Shown here piece after piece: positions 46,746-57,880 of a stretch of 64,000 nt of DNA. Position 1 is the first letter of the stretch. Each line of letters opens with the position of its first letter. The notes beneath the pieces are model-generated. The model saw only the letters and a list, made by a program, of their open reading frames with translations, made no database searches and was not told the origin of the DNA. Location of the stretch: positions 4,960,001-5,024,000 of the forward strand of contig AP026539.1 of assembly GCA_026075535.2 (NCBI GenBank), given 5' to 3'. This DNA comes from Tricholoma matsutake. Taxonomy: Eukaryota; Basidiomycota; Agaricomycetes; Agaricales; Tricholomataceae. A program made the position numbers and the translations under genes.

Positions 46746-49700
46746 ATGGAAGGGAAGATAGACTTGCCCACTTTGTCCCTGAACCTTCCAGTAGAAATCC
46801 TTGAATCCTCTGCATTTTCTGAACCCCCCATTCCTCCTAAGCTTACACCTCCCGACATCTCTTTCATCAATGCTGCCACTTATGCGCGTGCTAGCAAACT
46901 CCCTGGGGCAGTAGCCTTCCAGATGACCTTCGCTCCAGAAGGGTTATCCGCCTGCTCGACCCAATCCTCAATCCTGCCAGATTTATCCAACATTCCTGCT
47001 GAGTATCATGAATTCGCCGATGTCTTTAATAAGAATAAGGCAGACACCCTTCCTCCACATCGTCCTTACGACCTCAAGATAGAGACGGAGGATAATGCTC
47101 CCCCTCCTCCAGGTTGCATGTACTCCCTCTCTCCCTCCGAATTAGAAGCCCTACGAGTCTTCATTGACGAAAACGTCCACTCAGGCTTCATCCGTCCTTC
47201 TAAGTCTCCGCATGGAGCTCCTATACTTTTCGTCAAGAAGAAGGACAGTAGCCTCCGACTTTGTGTCGACTACCGAGGACTCAATCATCTTACAAAGAAA
47301 GACCGCTATCCCCTTCCTCTCATTTCTGACCTCCTTGACTCTCCCTGAAAAGCCTGCTTGTTCACCAAGATAGACTTGTGGCACGCTTATCACCTAGTCC
47401 GCATCGTGGACAGTGACAAATGGAAAACTACTTTCCGCACCTGCTATGGATCCTTCGAGTGGTTGGTGGTTCCCTTTGGACTCACTAATGCACCTGCAGC
47501 ATTCCAGTGTTTTATGAACGACATCTTCAGCGACATGCTGGATGTTTGTGTCATCGTGTACCTCGATGACATCCTGATCTATTCAGATGACAAGTCCCAG
47601 CATGGGACTCACGTTAAAGAAGTCCTCCGCTGTCTCCAGGAAAATGGACTTTACACCTCCCCACAGAAATGTGAGTTCCACAAAGACACCATTGAATATT
47701 TAGGTTTCATCCTTTCACTGGATGGACTTTGGATGTCCGAGGATAAAGTCAAAACCGTGCTCGACTGGCCTGAGCCTAGGAAAGTTAAGGACATCCAATC
47801 CTTCTTAGGCTTCTGCAATTTTTACCGCCGTTTCATTAACAGTTATTCAGACATTGTCATTCCACTTACCCGCTTGATGCGGAAATCCACACCTTGGGAC
47901 TTCAACAAGAAGTGCCACGATGCCTTTGAGAGGCTCAAACAAGAATTCACTCATGCACCCGTCTTAACCCAATGGGTACCTGACTCACAAATGGTACTCG
48001 AAATGGATGCTTCCGACTATGCCCTAGCTGCTATCCTTTCGGTTTACACTGCGGATGGGGAAATCCATCCGGTCACTTTTCATTCCCGCTCCTTCAATCC
48101 CACTGAACTAAATTACGACACACATGACAAGGAACTCTTGGCCATTTTCGAAGCCTTCAAACACTGGAGGCAGTACTTCAAGGGTTCCGCAAACCCAGTT
48201 GATGTGGTCACAGACCACAAAAATCTTGAGTACTTCAGCACTACCAAGTTGCTCACCCGCCGCCAGGCCCATTGGTCTGAGTACCTTTCCCAGTTCAATC
48301 TCATCATCTGCTTCCGCCCCAGGAAACTAGGGGCCAAGCCAGATGCACTCACTAGACATTGGGACGTCTACTGCAAAGGGGGAAATAGCGACTTCGCCTC
48401 TGTAAACCCAACCAACTTCCAACCTGTATTCACACAGGAACAACTCTCCTCTTCCCTCCGCGCCACTTATCTCGCCACACCCATCCTTCGACAAGCAGTA
48501 ATCATGGATGTTGAGAAACTCCACAATGACATCCGCACCTCTCTTCCCCTTGACCCTATATCTTCCGTTCATCTCCTGACACCTGTTGACCCCAACTGGA
48601 CCATAGATGAGGCAGGACTTCTCCGCCACTTCAACCAGATTTATGTTCCGGACGTTGCGGATCTCCGCCTCAAAGTCCTCCAATACAAACATGATCATAT
48701 CCTCTCCGGCCACTTCGGACAAAACAAAACCCAGCAGCTTGTCCGCTGGGAATACGTCTGGCCAAACCTCCGCACCTTTGTCCAGGAATTCTGCAAATCC
48801 TGTACGACTTGCAAACGATCCAAATCGCCTCAACACAGGCCCTACAGGTTCCTAAAGCAACTTCCGGTTCCAGAACAACCCTGGAATTCCATCTCCATGG
48901 ATTTTATTGAACAACTACCCAACTCCGCTGGTCACACTGCTATCCTAGTCATTGTTGACCACCTCACCAAACAGGGCATCTTCATTCCAACTGTCAATGA
49001 AATCACAGCCCAAGAACTAGCCAACCTGTTTGTCCTCCACGTCTTCTCCAAGCATGGTGTTCCATTGCACGTCACTTGCGACCGGGGATCCGAGTTCATC
49101 TCTCATTTTTTCTGCTCTCTCGGAAAAGCACTCGACATGCGGATCCACTTCACTTCCAGTTATCATCCGCAAGGTGATGGTCAGACAGAACGACTTAACC
49201 AGACCTTGGAACAGTACCTCCGGATCTTCTGCAACTATCAGCAGGATGACTGGTCTCACCTCTTGCCCTTGGGCAAATTTGCCTACAACAATGCTCCTTC
49301 CGCCTCTACAGGCATATCACCTTTCTTTGCCAATAAAGGTTACCACCCAAACATTTCCATCTTTCCAGAGCACGACTTAGCTTCACAGCGCGCCCACGAA
49401 TTTGTCATCGATTTAGACGACCTTCACCAGGAACTTCGGAAACAACTTGCGGCCACTCAAGAACGTTATCAAGGTCCTGCGGATAAACATCGGGCACCCG
49501 CACCTGACTTCGACATTGGTGATTTCGCTTATGTCACTGTGGAAAATATCCGCACCACCCGTCCCTCCAAAAAACTCTCCGAAAAGAACCATGGTCCTTT
49601 TGAAATCATTGCCCACCCGGGAACTCACTCAGTCACCCTGCGGCTCCCAGATCACATGCGGGCTATTCACCCTGTTTTCCATGTCTCTCAACTAGAGATA

Positions 49701-49973
49701 CACTCCCCAAACACAATTCCAAATCGAGTACAACCTCCACCTCCTCCGATCACCATCAATGACGAGCTTGAATATGAGATCGCTGAAGTCCTCGACTCCG
49801 AAGTCGACAACCAACGTTGCTGCAAGATTCTCTACCTTGTCCGATGGGAAGGTTACCAGGGAACCGACAAAGAGACTTCCTGGCTACCTGTTATGGAACT
49901 TGACCACACCCAAGAACTCCTTGCGGATTTTCACCCCCACTACCCGCAGAAAATTGGACCGTTACCCACTTAA
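46746..49973 (+). pseudogene. Gypsy C Pol: RT, RNase H, integrase, chromodomain
   Basis: Open for about 1070 codons except one TGA at 47346-47348, where the family has Arg in LLDSPRKA; reading resumes in the same frame. [31 protein letters not shown] (motif A), VYLDDILIY (motif C). RNase H: EMDASDYALA, DKELLAIF, DHKNLEYF, KPDALTRHWD. Integrase: HDHILSGHFG, CTTCKRSK, then D (SMDFIEQLP), D (TCDRGSEF), E (DGQTERLNQTLEQ). Chromodomain: YEIAEVLDSEV, YLVRWEGY, SWLPVMEL. Every catalytic residue I can check is present, making this the youngest-looking pol here. Protease is absent. Confidence 0.93.
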
Positions 49974-50061
49974 AGACGATTCACGTTACTTATTCACTCA
50001 GTCCGAACTCAGAACAAAGTTTATTGGAAAAAAAAAAAAAAATTTGGATCCGACCGGATCC

Positions 50062-51057
50062 CTACACTACCTCCACTTCTCCCTCTCCATTTTCGTCATC
50101 CTCTCCTCCGACTTCACCACCTTCCTCCGCTTCTCCACCTTCCCCGCCTTCATCCTCCTCTTCCTCACCCTCGCCCTCCTCCACGTTGTCTGCCCGCCTT
50201 TTTTCCAAATATCTTTGGAATCCCGCCCAGTCGTCTCCAGACTGGCGGATCCCGCACCTCTCCTGTTGGGACTCTCGTACTGCTGGCTCCACTTCCTCCT
50301 CATCCTCGTCACTCTCCCCCTCAATACTTTTGTCCGCCTCCCACTCCAGGTCCATTGCATCCCGGATCTCCTCCATCGACTCCCTCACTGCTGTCGCCAC
50401 CTCCCCAAACCCTTTCCTCACCACCTTCACCAGCTGCCGTAGCAGCTCCACCACTTCTCCACTGTTCCCGCTCCGGACCTCACTTTTCTTACTGTTGGGG
50501 CCTCCTGCCCCTCCCACACGACCTCCTCGCACTTGTGCTTAACATGCATGCAGTTATCACACATGCGTCCCTTCGCACCCATCTTGAAGCACGAAATTTT
50601 TTGATATTGGCACCTAAGCCACTTGTCAGTCCAAAAACATTGAAAGAAAACCAACTATGCACCTTTTGCAGGGCAAGGCGGCCTGCACCCACACCGGACT
50701 CGCCAATTCTTCTGACCCCACCCACGCCCTTGACGTGGCAATCTTCTTCTTCTTTGGGGACTTGCTCCCCTCGGCCTCGTCCTCCAAACCCGCAGCCGCA
50801 GCTGCCCGCTTCTTCTCCGCGCGTTTTGTGGCCAAAGCCTCTTTTTTCCATGCCACTGCCTGGCACGCCTCCTCTACCTTCGCAGCCTCCTCTGATGCCT
50901 TCTGCGCCTCCTGCGCCCGACGTTCCTCCTCCCTTGCCGCCTCCTCCAATTCTCTCACCTCCCGCTCCATCTGTTCTTTTATCTCCCACTCCCTCTGTTT
51001 GTACTGAGCCTTCATTGCAGCCAATTTCAGTTGAGTGGAGCCTGCTGGGGGGGACAT
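50062..51057 (-). pseudogene. Antisense accessory gene of Gypsy C: coiled coil plus zinc cluster
   Basis: ATG at 51057 (MSPPAGSTQLKLAAMK), then a long Glu/Ala/Arg coiled coil (about residues 15-80), basic KSPKKKK, and PCKRC at 50673-50659. A GT...AG stretch of about 34 bp or a small deletion separates this from RCQYQ, SCFK and MCDNCMHVKHKC (50610-50540), completing a Cys cluster. A further frame change leads to an amphipathic segment (LLRQLVKVVRKGFGEV), SMEEIRDAMDLEW, SGDDWAGFQRYLEK and an acidic tail ending at TAG. It sits opposite to pol before the LTR, like the gene in A. DNA binding is inferred; function unknown. Confidence 0.7.
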
Positions 51058-51176
51058 TTTGTGTAGGTGATGGAAGAAGGAAAACAACAAAATTTTTCAA
51101 CCAATTGCTGCATTCGGGAGTCAACCAACTTCCTCATTTGGACTCGAACCTTCACGTGCCTCATAGGCTCGGCACT

Positions 51177-51189
51177 AAGGGGGAAATAC
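51177..51189 (+). promoter_or_regulatory. Polypurine tract of Gypsy C
   Basis: TAAGGGGGAAATAC lies directly before the LTR start TGTCACGATCC at 51190. Confidence 0.8.
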
Positions 51190-51886
51190 TGTCACGATCC
51201 ATTCCTCGCCCGCTTGGAACCTGCAACCTTCCGATCTTTTCTGCTGTTCCTAACTCAACTCCTACCGCCTTCGTTCCAGCCCCCTTGCACTGCCCACACT
51301 GCTGTGCACCAGGCCACCATGTACAGCAACCACGGCTGCCTTCCAAGGCTGCCATCTAGTTTTGCAAATTCGACTACAGATTCCTGTGTGGCCTCCGCTA
51401 GGCAATTAATCTATGCAGTTGAGACACTGCTGCAGTTTCCGTTCCCATTCCGCTCTTGTTCCAGACTCTAGTATTTAAGCTTAGTTAGTTTTGCTTTGTA
51501 TTCCTCAGTTTGTATATCGACATAGACTTGACTTTACCCTGTCAATCTAAAACCTTCTTCTACTCCAACTCCTGACCTCTAAGAGTCTGAACTCCATTCA
51601 ACTCAACCTCTAGTTCCCCTCTGAAGTTCTAGTCTCATCTGAACTTAACCTAAGTCCCTCCGTACTCCTTCCCACATTTACCCACACTCTCCTGCTCCTA
51701 TCTCTAAAACCTCTACCTGAAATTAGGACACCAGACGAGGTGAAGGGCACAGCTTCTTACAAGCTGAAGCCAAGTCCTTTTCATTACCCATCCACATAAT
51801 CCGCTACGACCCAACAATCTTCCGCTCTCAAACACCTGCCGGGTCCAACTGGATTCCGACGAGCCCTTTCGGATCAGTTCTTAACA
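51190..51886 (+). repeat. Gypsy C 3' LTR, 697 bp
   Basis: Starts TGTCACGATCC and ends TTCTTAACA. It is the same length as the F LTR with scattered transitions. Confidence 0.93.
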
Positions 51887-51891
51887 GAATG

Positions 51892-52019
51892 TGTCGGTAA
51901 CAACAATGTACAATATATGTAACATAGTATATAAACCCTAAATATATGCCTAGGGGACCCCAGTTGTGTTCTCTTAGGTATTCCACCTACGTTTTCAGTG
52001 TGAAAGGCCTATCTCAACA
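51892..52019 (+). repeat. Possible solo LTR remnant
   Basis: TGTCGGTAACA...CTATCTCAACA with a TATATAAACC box inside looks LTR-like (128 bp), but there is no target duplication or second copy. The rest of 51887-52202 shows nothing else. Confidence 0.25.
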
Positions 52020-52202
52020 AACTCACCTATTAATAACCCCTCACATCAAAACCATCAATTCCCCCATCATGAGCGCGGATCCCGCCCCCTTCTTGTAGAG
52101 AGAACCCGCATGGTCTTAGCTAGCAGATAGTGGGTGTCACCCTAACAGATAGCAGGTGCCCTCAGCGGTCCCCTTTCCAGACCGCTCCCTCCAACCTCAA
52201 AG

Positions 52203-53066
52203 ATGGACAGAGGGTTTGAACATGATGACACCGGGTGCCTCCTTTGCCCGATAAACTATGATTGGGGTGATCCCATGTGAGCTTTTTTTAGGCCTCTTCT
52301 GCCCTGACCTCATGCACCAACCCCTGCTGTTTAGAGTTTGTGCCGGCATCACGATGGTAGCCCAAGCTTTGTTGTCACGGCAGATTCCTGGCCCACTTTT
52401 CTCTACCCCAAACCCTGTGGCAGCATTGAGGACATCGAACATGGCCTATTTTGTAGCACAATACTGCTCAAGGTATGTGCTTTACCGCCATTGTCACCAG
52501 GGTCTTCGTCACGGCCCCTTCTCCATAGGCTTTCAAATTCATCTTCACCTCCCCCTCATCTGCCCAGGATATTGAGTGCCAGGAAGATGTAGGAGAGCAT
52601 GCACCATCCACGAAGAAGCGCAGGAAGAACCAGAAGGCACCAACACGTGGGCATGTTGCAACTTTACTTGGCATGAAGACGGTAACACCTCAGGCCCTTG
52701 CCTATGTCGCAGTGCAGGTGAGAAGCTATGCAATTTTGTTCAGACTACTGGACTGACAGACCCTAGCTCTGTTTTGCACTTTCCAATGCAAATGCTTGGA
52801 ACAAGAACGATGGCTGCTTTAACTACGTTGACTTCTACAATAACATCATGGATTACTTTGAAATCCCCCTAGGCCCAGAAAGCCAGTCACAAACAGCCTC
52901 ACTTCTTTATTGGTGGACAAGGTGACTGCATTTGCTCGCACCCACAGTGCTTCTACTGATGTTCCGCACCCCTAGCAAAGTGTTCGGTGGGCACCCAGTT
53001 GCAGTGCAGGGGCAATCCCACCCTGGATCCTCTGTTGCTAAGCTAGCAAATCAGCGGGCAGCATGA
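52203..53066 (+). CDS. DUF6698-like protein, five exons, fully open
   Basis: Exons 52203-52276, 52337-52472, 52529-52717, 52767-52921 and 52976-53066 join in phase through four 49-60 bp GT-AG introns to 214 codons plus TGA. Residues run MDRGFEHDDTGCLLCP, VVTADSWPTFLYP, FKFIFTSPSS, a basic KKRRKNQK segment, MKTVTPQALAYVAVQ, NYVDFYNNIMDYFE and SLLYWWTSKVFG, the order I recall for the DUF6698 family of mushrooms. The family function is unknown. The start was chosen as the first in-frame ATG; relatives have a longer N-terminus, so upstream exons may be missing. Unlike its surroundings it has no premature stop. Confidence 0.78.
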
Positions 53067-54646
53067 GAGCTGGTTTTAACACATACTACCTAGATACTAC
53101 TACTCAACCTATACTAAAGACCAGAAATCTATGTGTTTAATAAAACATGAACAAAAATTTGAGGTGCAACATGTAAGCTGCAACAGCTAGGAGGGACCTG
53201 ATGGTAAGGACACTGGTAACTCATAAAGATGTGGAGCCATCTTCAAGGTGATGTCACCTTGAGCTATAAGACAGGAAGGAGTGAGTAGGCACCTTACTTC
53301 AGCTGCTACCCAAAACCTATGTGTCATATAGTCAATTAAAACCCTGCTTCTTCTGCACCCTAATGACATTCCTAAGAAACAGGGCTCATTGATTCACTGC
53401 ATGCAGATGTTCACTAAGATACACACCTGTTAGAAGACAATGGAGATTCAAAAAGCTAGCAGCATCAGACATAGTGAGGCAGCTTGATGTGATCATCCCA
53501 ACGCGACTCCATACTGCTCTGTGGAATGGAGTTTACTCCTTGAAAGACGCATAATCCTGGAGGTCGACAATTGTTGACTCCATGTGGGGAGCAGCAAGAT
53601 ATGCTGCATGCTCCATCTCGAAAGTGCGTGAGGACTGAGACAATAATTTGGATGTTCAATAAGAGTATGCACCTATTAGAAAACAGTGTAGATTCAAAAA
53701 GCCAGCAGCATCAGACATGGCGAGGCAGCTTGATGTGATCATCCCAACATGACTTCCATACTGCTCTGTGATATGGACTTTACTCCTTGAAAGACACATA
53801 ATCCCAGAGGTCAACATTTGTTGACTCCATGCCGGGTTGGTACCTTCTCTTGCTCCATGTATTCTCAAAAAGTCAGGAGTGCTATGACCAAAAGCATGCC
53901 ATAAGACAACCGATATAGTTGAATGCTGGGCAGCCTTCCCAATGTAGTGGTCTACCTGCTCTCTGCAGTAAATGAAGTTTGGATAAATAATACCATGTTA
54001 CATAGATTTGTTGGAATCTCCCATTCGATGCAACAATGTATTGTTAAGGTAGAAGGAAAAATAAGGCGATGTTTCCGAAACGTGACTGTGATATACATAC
54101 CATTATCTAGGAGCTGTAAACCGATGTGGAAACACTGGGTATTTTAGGCTATTTACTTGTATTTCAACTGCTATACAGGGTGATGACAAAAAAAAATTGA
54201 TTCACTGATGCAATAGCAAGTTTCATACTGATCAATCATGCCACAACCCAGATTGAACCCACACGTAGCCACCCTTCTTGCGCAGATATCTTCACCATGG
54301 GATTCTAACTCAACATTCAGTGTACAACTCTTGTAGCCAGCTTTGCGACTATATACAAGCCTACACATTGACGGTAGTTGAATGCTGGAAATTGGAACTT
54401 GAAGCTTTGGCCTGTGAGATCTTAGTCTCCCATTTGCAGACCAAAGTCAAGGAAGATAGTCGTTCCTTATATGTCTGGAGACCCCACTATGTGTATCAAT
54501 AGTTGCATTTGGTTTTGAACAACAGCCATTGCGCCAATTCTCCTATTTATATTATTTAACATGATGACACATTATAGGAGCTGAGCTTGATGACTGAAGT
54601 CCTTCACTTAGTTCCAACCCTTCATCTTCATCAATCACTCTCGACA
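53067..54646. other. Intergenic, no gene recognised
   Basis: Holds the two-copy direct repeat listed next. The rest has only short frames. Confidence 0.5.
53424..53831 (+). repeat. Two-copy direct repeat, about 161 bp each
   Basis: 53424-53584 and 53670-53831 share CACCTRTTAGAARACA, the GCAGCATCAGACATRG and GGCAGCTTGATGTGATC segments, and end at GTTGACTCCATG. Offset about 246 bp. No coding sense. Confidence 0.85.
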
Positions 54647-54655
54647 TTAACACCT

Positions 54656-55308
54656 GCAATACAACCCTTTAGAAAACAGATCACATGACACCCACATCAC
54701 ATGTACTCCGACTTAAGCAAGAAGTTTCAAAGTTTAAGCATTCAGTGGGGTGAATCAAGACAGTATGACATCAAACAGTGCAGTAAACTAGTGGAAATGA
54801 ATTTTTCCTAAGGTTCTAGGGAGAAAACACGTGTATTGGCCAATAATATAGGATTTACATGGGAATGTAACAAAAAATCTGGGCAATGCGTCGTGACAAC
54901 CTCATGGAAGATAGCATACTGCCAGTAGAGATCCGACACCATGTGTTTCCACCATACTAGTACAGTGCCCTGCTAATCCAAAATCCCACCAGCTCTAAAC
55001 ACCTAGACAGGTACATCCATGCTGAGTATACATCGTAGGTTTGACAAAGCAGTGTTATAGTGACAGAGGTGGCATCTGCAGCTGGACTTCATGAAGCCTC
55101 AACCACTGAGGACCAAGTTGTTGAGGGGATGGCTAAGTGTGCGACCATGTGTCTCATCAGGTTGAGTGATCCTTCTTAGTCAGCTATCTGGTTAGGTGAT
55201 GTGAGGAGCAAGAGAAATTAAAAGTCATGAAGTGAGTAAACAAACTCGGCACGCACTCACGTGCTCAGGCTTTACTCATGTGATCTGTTTTCTAAAGGGT
55301 CGTATTGC
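54656..55308. mobile_element. MITE with long terminal inverted repeats, 653 bp
   Basis: The first 33 bases (54656-54688, GCAATACAACCCTTTAGAAA and on to TCACATGA) are repeated inverted at 55276-55308 with about one change. Flanks TTAACACCT (54647-54655) and TTGAGACCT (55309-55317) agree at 7 of 9 positions, suggesting a decayed 9-bp duplication as for Mutator-like elements. No coding capacity. Confidence 0.7.
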
Positions 55309-55550
55309 TTGAGACCTCAACATTGGGGATTTTCCAATGGACATGCAGTTCAACTGTTTCCTGGTCACGCACGGATGCCATTCAATGGCGCTTTCCTTGT
55401 CCAAGAAATGCAATGTCCGAGGTCTACACCCAAGGGGGTGTTGGGATTAAAAAATCTGACCTAGTGTCGGATTTTTTATTTCAGCCAACTTGGGCAGACT
55501 AATCGTACTACATAATCAGGCACACTTCTAAATAAGGAAATATGACATCA

Positions 55551-56320
55551 TCACCTCACCCGCTTTCCTCCTCTTGTTTGTCCAGATGCATCGCAAGCAT
55601 CGCAAATCCATTTTCGGGGCTGCTGCTCTAGTCCAACGCAGTGCAGGTGATACTGGTCAAAGTTCTGAGTCAGACTACAGTCATATAAGATGATAACAAA
55701 GCAATTACCCAGTGAGTCTCACAGCCTTTCTCCCTGCACTCGATAACTTCTTTTGGCGGCGAATTTGAATGGTCGACTACCTCTCCGCAGAGACATCCGT
55801 TCAAGGTGTCAAGGATCTGCTGCCTATCAACGCGTTTTCGCTTCGACTGCCCACCATCTTTGATGATCGCATGATCCACTGTGACATCAATCTCAGTGTT
55901 TTCCTCTGTCCTTTCCAAGTCGGGTGGCTGTTCTTCAACAGCACTGTTTTGCTCACTAAGCTGCTGCTGGTAAGTTCCTGCCTCTTGATTGCCCTGCCAT
56001 ACAATTTGAGTAATCCTTCATGAACATGTCGCACAGCATCAATAATGAATCTCATGCTGTCAGTCAAAGTTGAGGGTTCAGAGATAGTGAGGCCCTCAGA
56101 GTTTCGTATGCTCCCCTCTTCCAGACCACGATCTTCTTCCTTCCTTGATGTTGTTTTTCGAGATTGGCAAGGCCAACAATCCCACAGTGGACTCAGGTCT
56201 TGCAATTGGGACACACCGCATATCCATCATTGTCAAGGACAGGTATCTTGGTAGGATATGAGTTAACCTCGAGATGCACAAAGCTGCTGATTTACATACC
56301 TTTTTAGCAGGCTCTGTCAT
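55551..56320 (-). pseudogene. PHD-finger protein gene with N-terminal zinc-finger-like motif
   Basis: Minus-strand exons: 56320-56300 (MTEPAKK), 56246-56003, 55955-55709, 55652-55551 ending TGA, with introns of 53, 47 and 56 bp. The last two exons give a PHD C4HC3 finger: CLCG, then CREKGCETHW joined across the intron to YHLHC, then WICDACDAS. The basic QSKRKRVDRQQIL precedes it. The second exon starts YAVCPNCKT-TGA-VHCGIVGLANLEK, a second Cys/His motif in which TGA stands for Arg, and has one frame change before SIRNSEGL. PHD fingers read histone tails; I recall this pairing in mushroom hypotheticals, some near transposases. Confidence 0.72.
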
Positions 56321-57880
56321 TGAGAGTTTTTGCAGCAATTAGTCCAAAATGGATTTCGTAGGCTGATAATGGATTGCACCCGATCTGACATTGATCATTG
56401 GAAATTCAGGACTTTCGTGTAGTACAACATCTTGATATGTATTCTATAGCTATGTAGGGTATTTTTCTCAAGTCCAATAGCCATCACAGGTGCAGAAATT
56501 GGCTTTTGAGACCTCTCTACTTAGGGGTCGGAAATTTTATTTTGGGGCCTCCAGCCAGGACTAACTAACCAGGTAGCGGTCTGGGATTTTGATCCTGACA
56601 CCCCTTGTCTACACCCATATGAGCCAGATCGTGCAATTGGGCTTGCTATTATTTGGCAAACTTGGACCACTGGAGCAGAATGAGGGAGAGCACACAAGGC
56701 AGACAATCTCTTCACAACTGTACTCCTAACTTGAAGCGCCCTAGCCAATCTGGTGAACGAGACAGCATGACAATACTGCAAACATTCCTTCCCAAGATGT
56801 CCTGTTTTGATGGTATGGGACATTGCAGGCTGTACACAAATCAATCAGAAGAAACCAAAATCAACCGGATATCAAGGAATAATTGGCATGGCTTTGGTGT
56901 GGATTATCGATGATAAACATGTCCCTTCCAATTGCATCCAGGACGTCAGACCTGTGGTTCTCATACTCATTATTTCTTGAGTCTAATGCAAGTCTCTTGA
57001 ATAGATCACCAAGGCCTGACACATTGGAGCCGTGTTTGCTTGAACATAAGTATTCCATTCAATGCGCTCTTTCCACTCTAATTGAACTACGTCATCTGCC
57101 AAATCTGCTGAATGTCATCTTCTATTGCCTCGATTTTCTGTCAGCCATTGTAGTCAAGAATGAACAACAATGGAATACTACATACTTTGACAAGTGAAAT
57201 TTCCCATCTTGTACCTGATCAAGCAGTGGATCTGGGAACCAATATTCATCTCTAGCATGCTCTTCCAGACCATCTCCATCTGGTACATCGTTGGGTAAAC
57301 CTGGATGATAGATCATAAGGGGGACCCTGATCTGGGGTATAGAATATATGTTGTGCAGGCCCAGGGGTATTCTCAGAGTGATATGACACTACCAACAGCA
57401 CAGTTCAGGAGGACGCCGATCACATATTGCTTGCGGATGAAATTTATGACATTACTTTTCATTGTAAAAAAGTAGTGATGAGAACCCTGTTGTCATGTGC
57501 AGGGCACAGCATCCTGGTCTCAGGTCAAGTGATTATGTGATTAAGTAATAAGATGGAACTCCATTCAAAAGTCAGCTAAACATTCAAGTTTGTGGTCTGG
57601 TTCTGCGCACCCCAGTTTAAATGTTGTACCACCAGTTTGTCACTGGTTTTAGTGACCACTTCGCTTCTACTTCGCTTCAACACTTGTGGTGCATGGTCTC
57701 GTCAAAAACCAATGGTGGACTGGTGGTATTGCTTCACATATATATTCCTCTTCTGTTTGTGGGTTTGCCAATATCTGTTTCTTTTCCTTGTCTCACCCTC
57801 GGTCACTCCTTTAGTTGCTTTTACCACTGTTCTTTAATTCTTGTTTCTCTCACTTCCTGCAAATCAGTGTTGCTGTTAAA
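56321..57880 (-). other. Exon-like remains, minus strand
   Basis: Segments at about 57310-57220 (GLPNDVPDGDGLEEHARDEY) and 56820-56700 (HTIKTGHLGKECLQYCHAV) look protein-coding but are separated by stops and I could not chain them or tie them to the PHD gene. 57330-57880 shows nothing clear apart from the presumed promoter side of the next gene. Confidence 0.35.

Larger units (their letters stand above)
46744..51886 (+). mobile_element. Gypsy C: 3' part (pol, antisense gene, LTR)
   Basis: RT, RNase H, integrase and chromodomain (46746-49973) are followed by an antisense gene (51057-50062), polypurine tract and 697-bp LTR (51190-51886). There is no gag, protease or 5' LTR on this strand. The same lineage as F by LTR identity and protein type. 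Confidence 0.88.
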
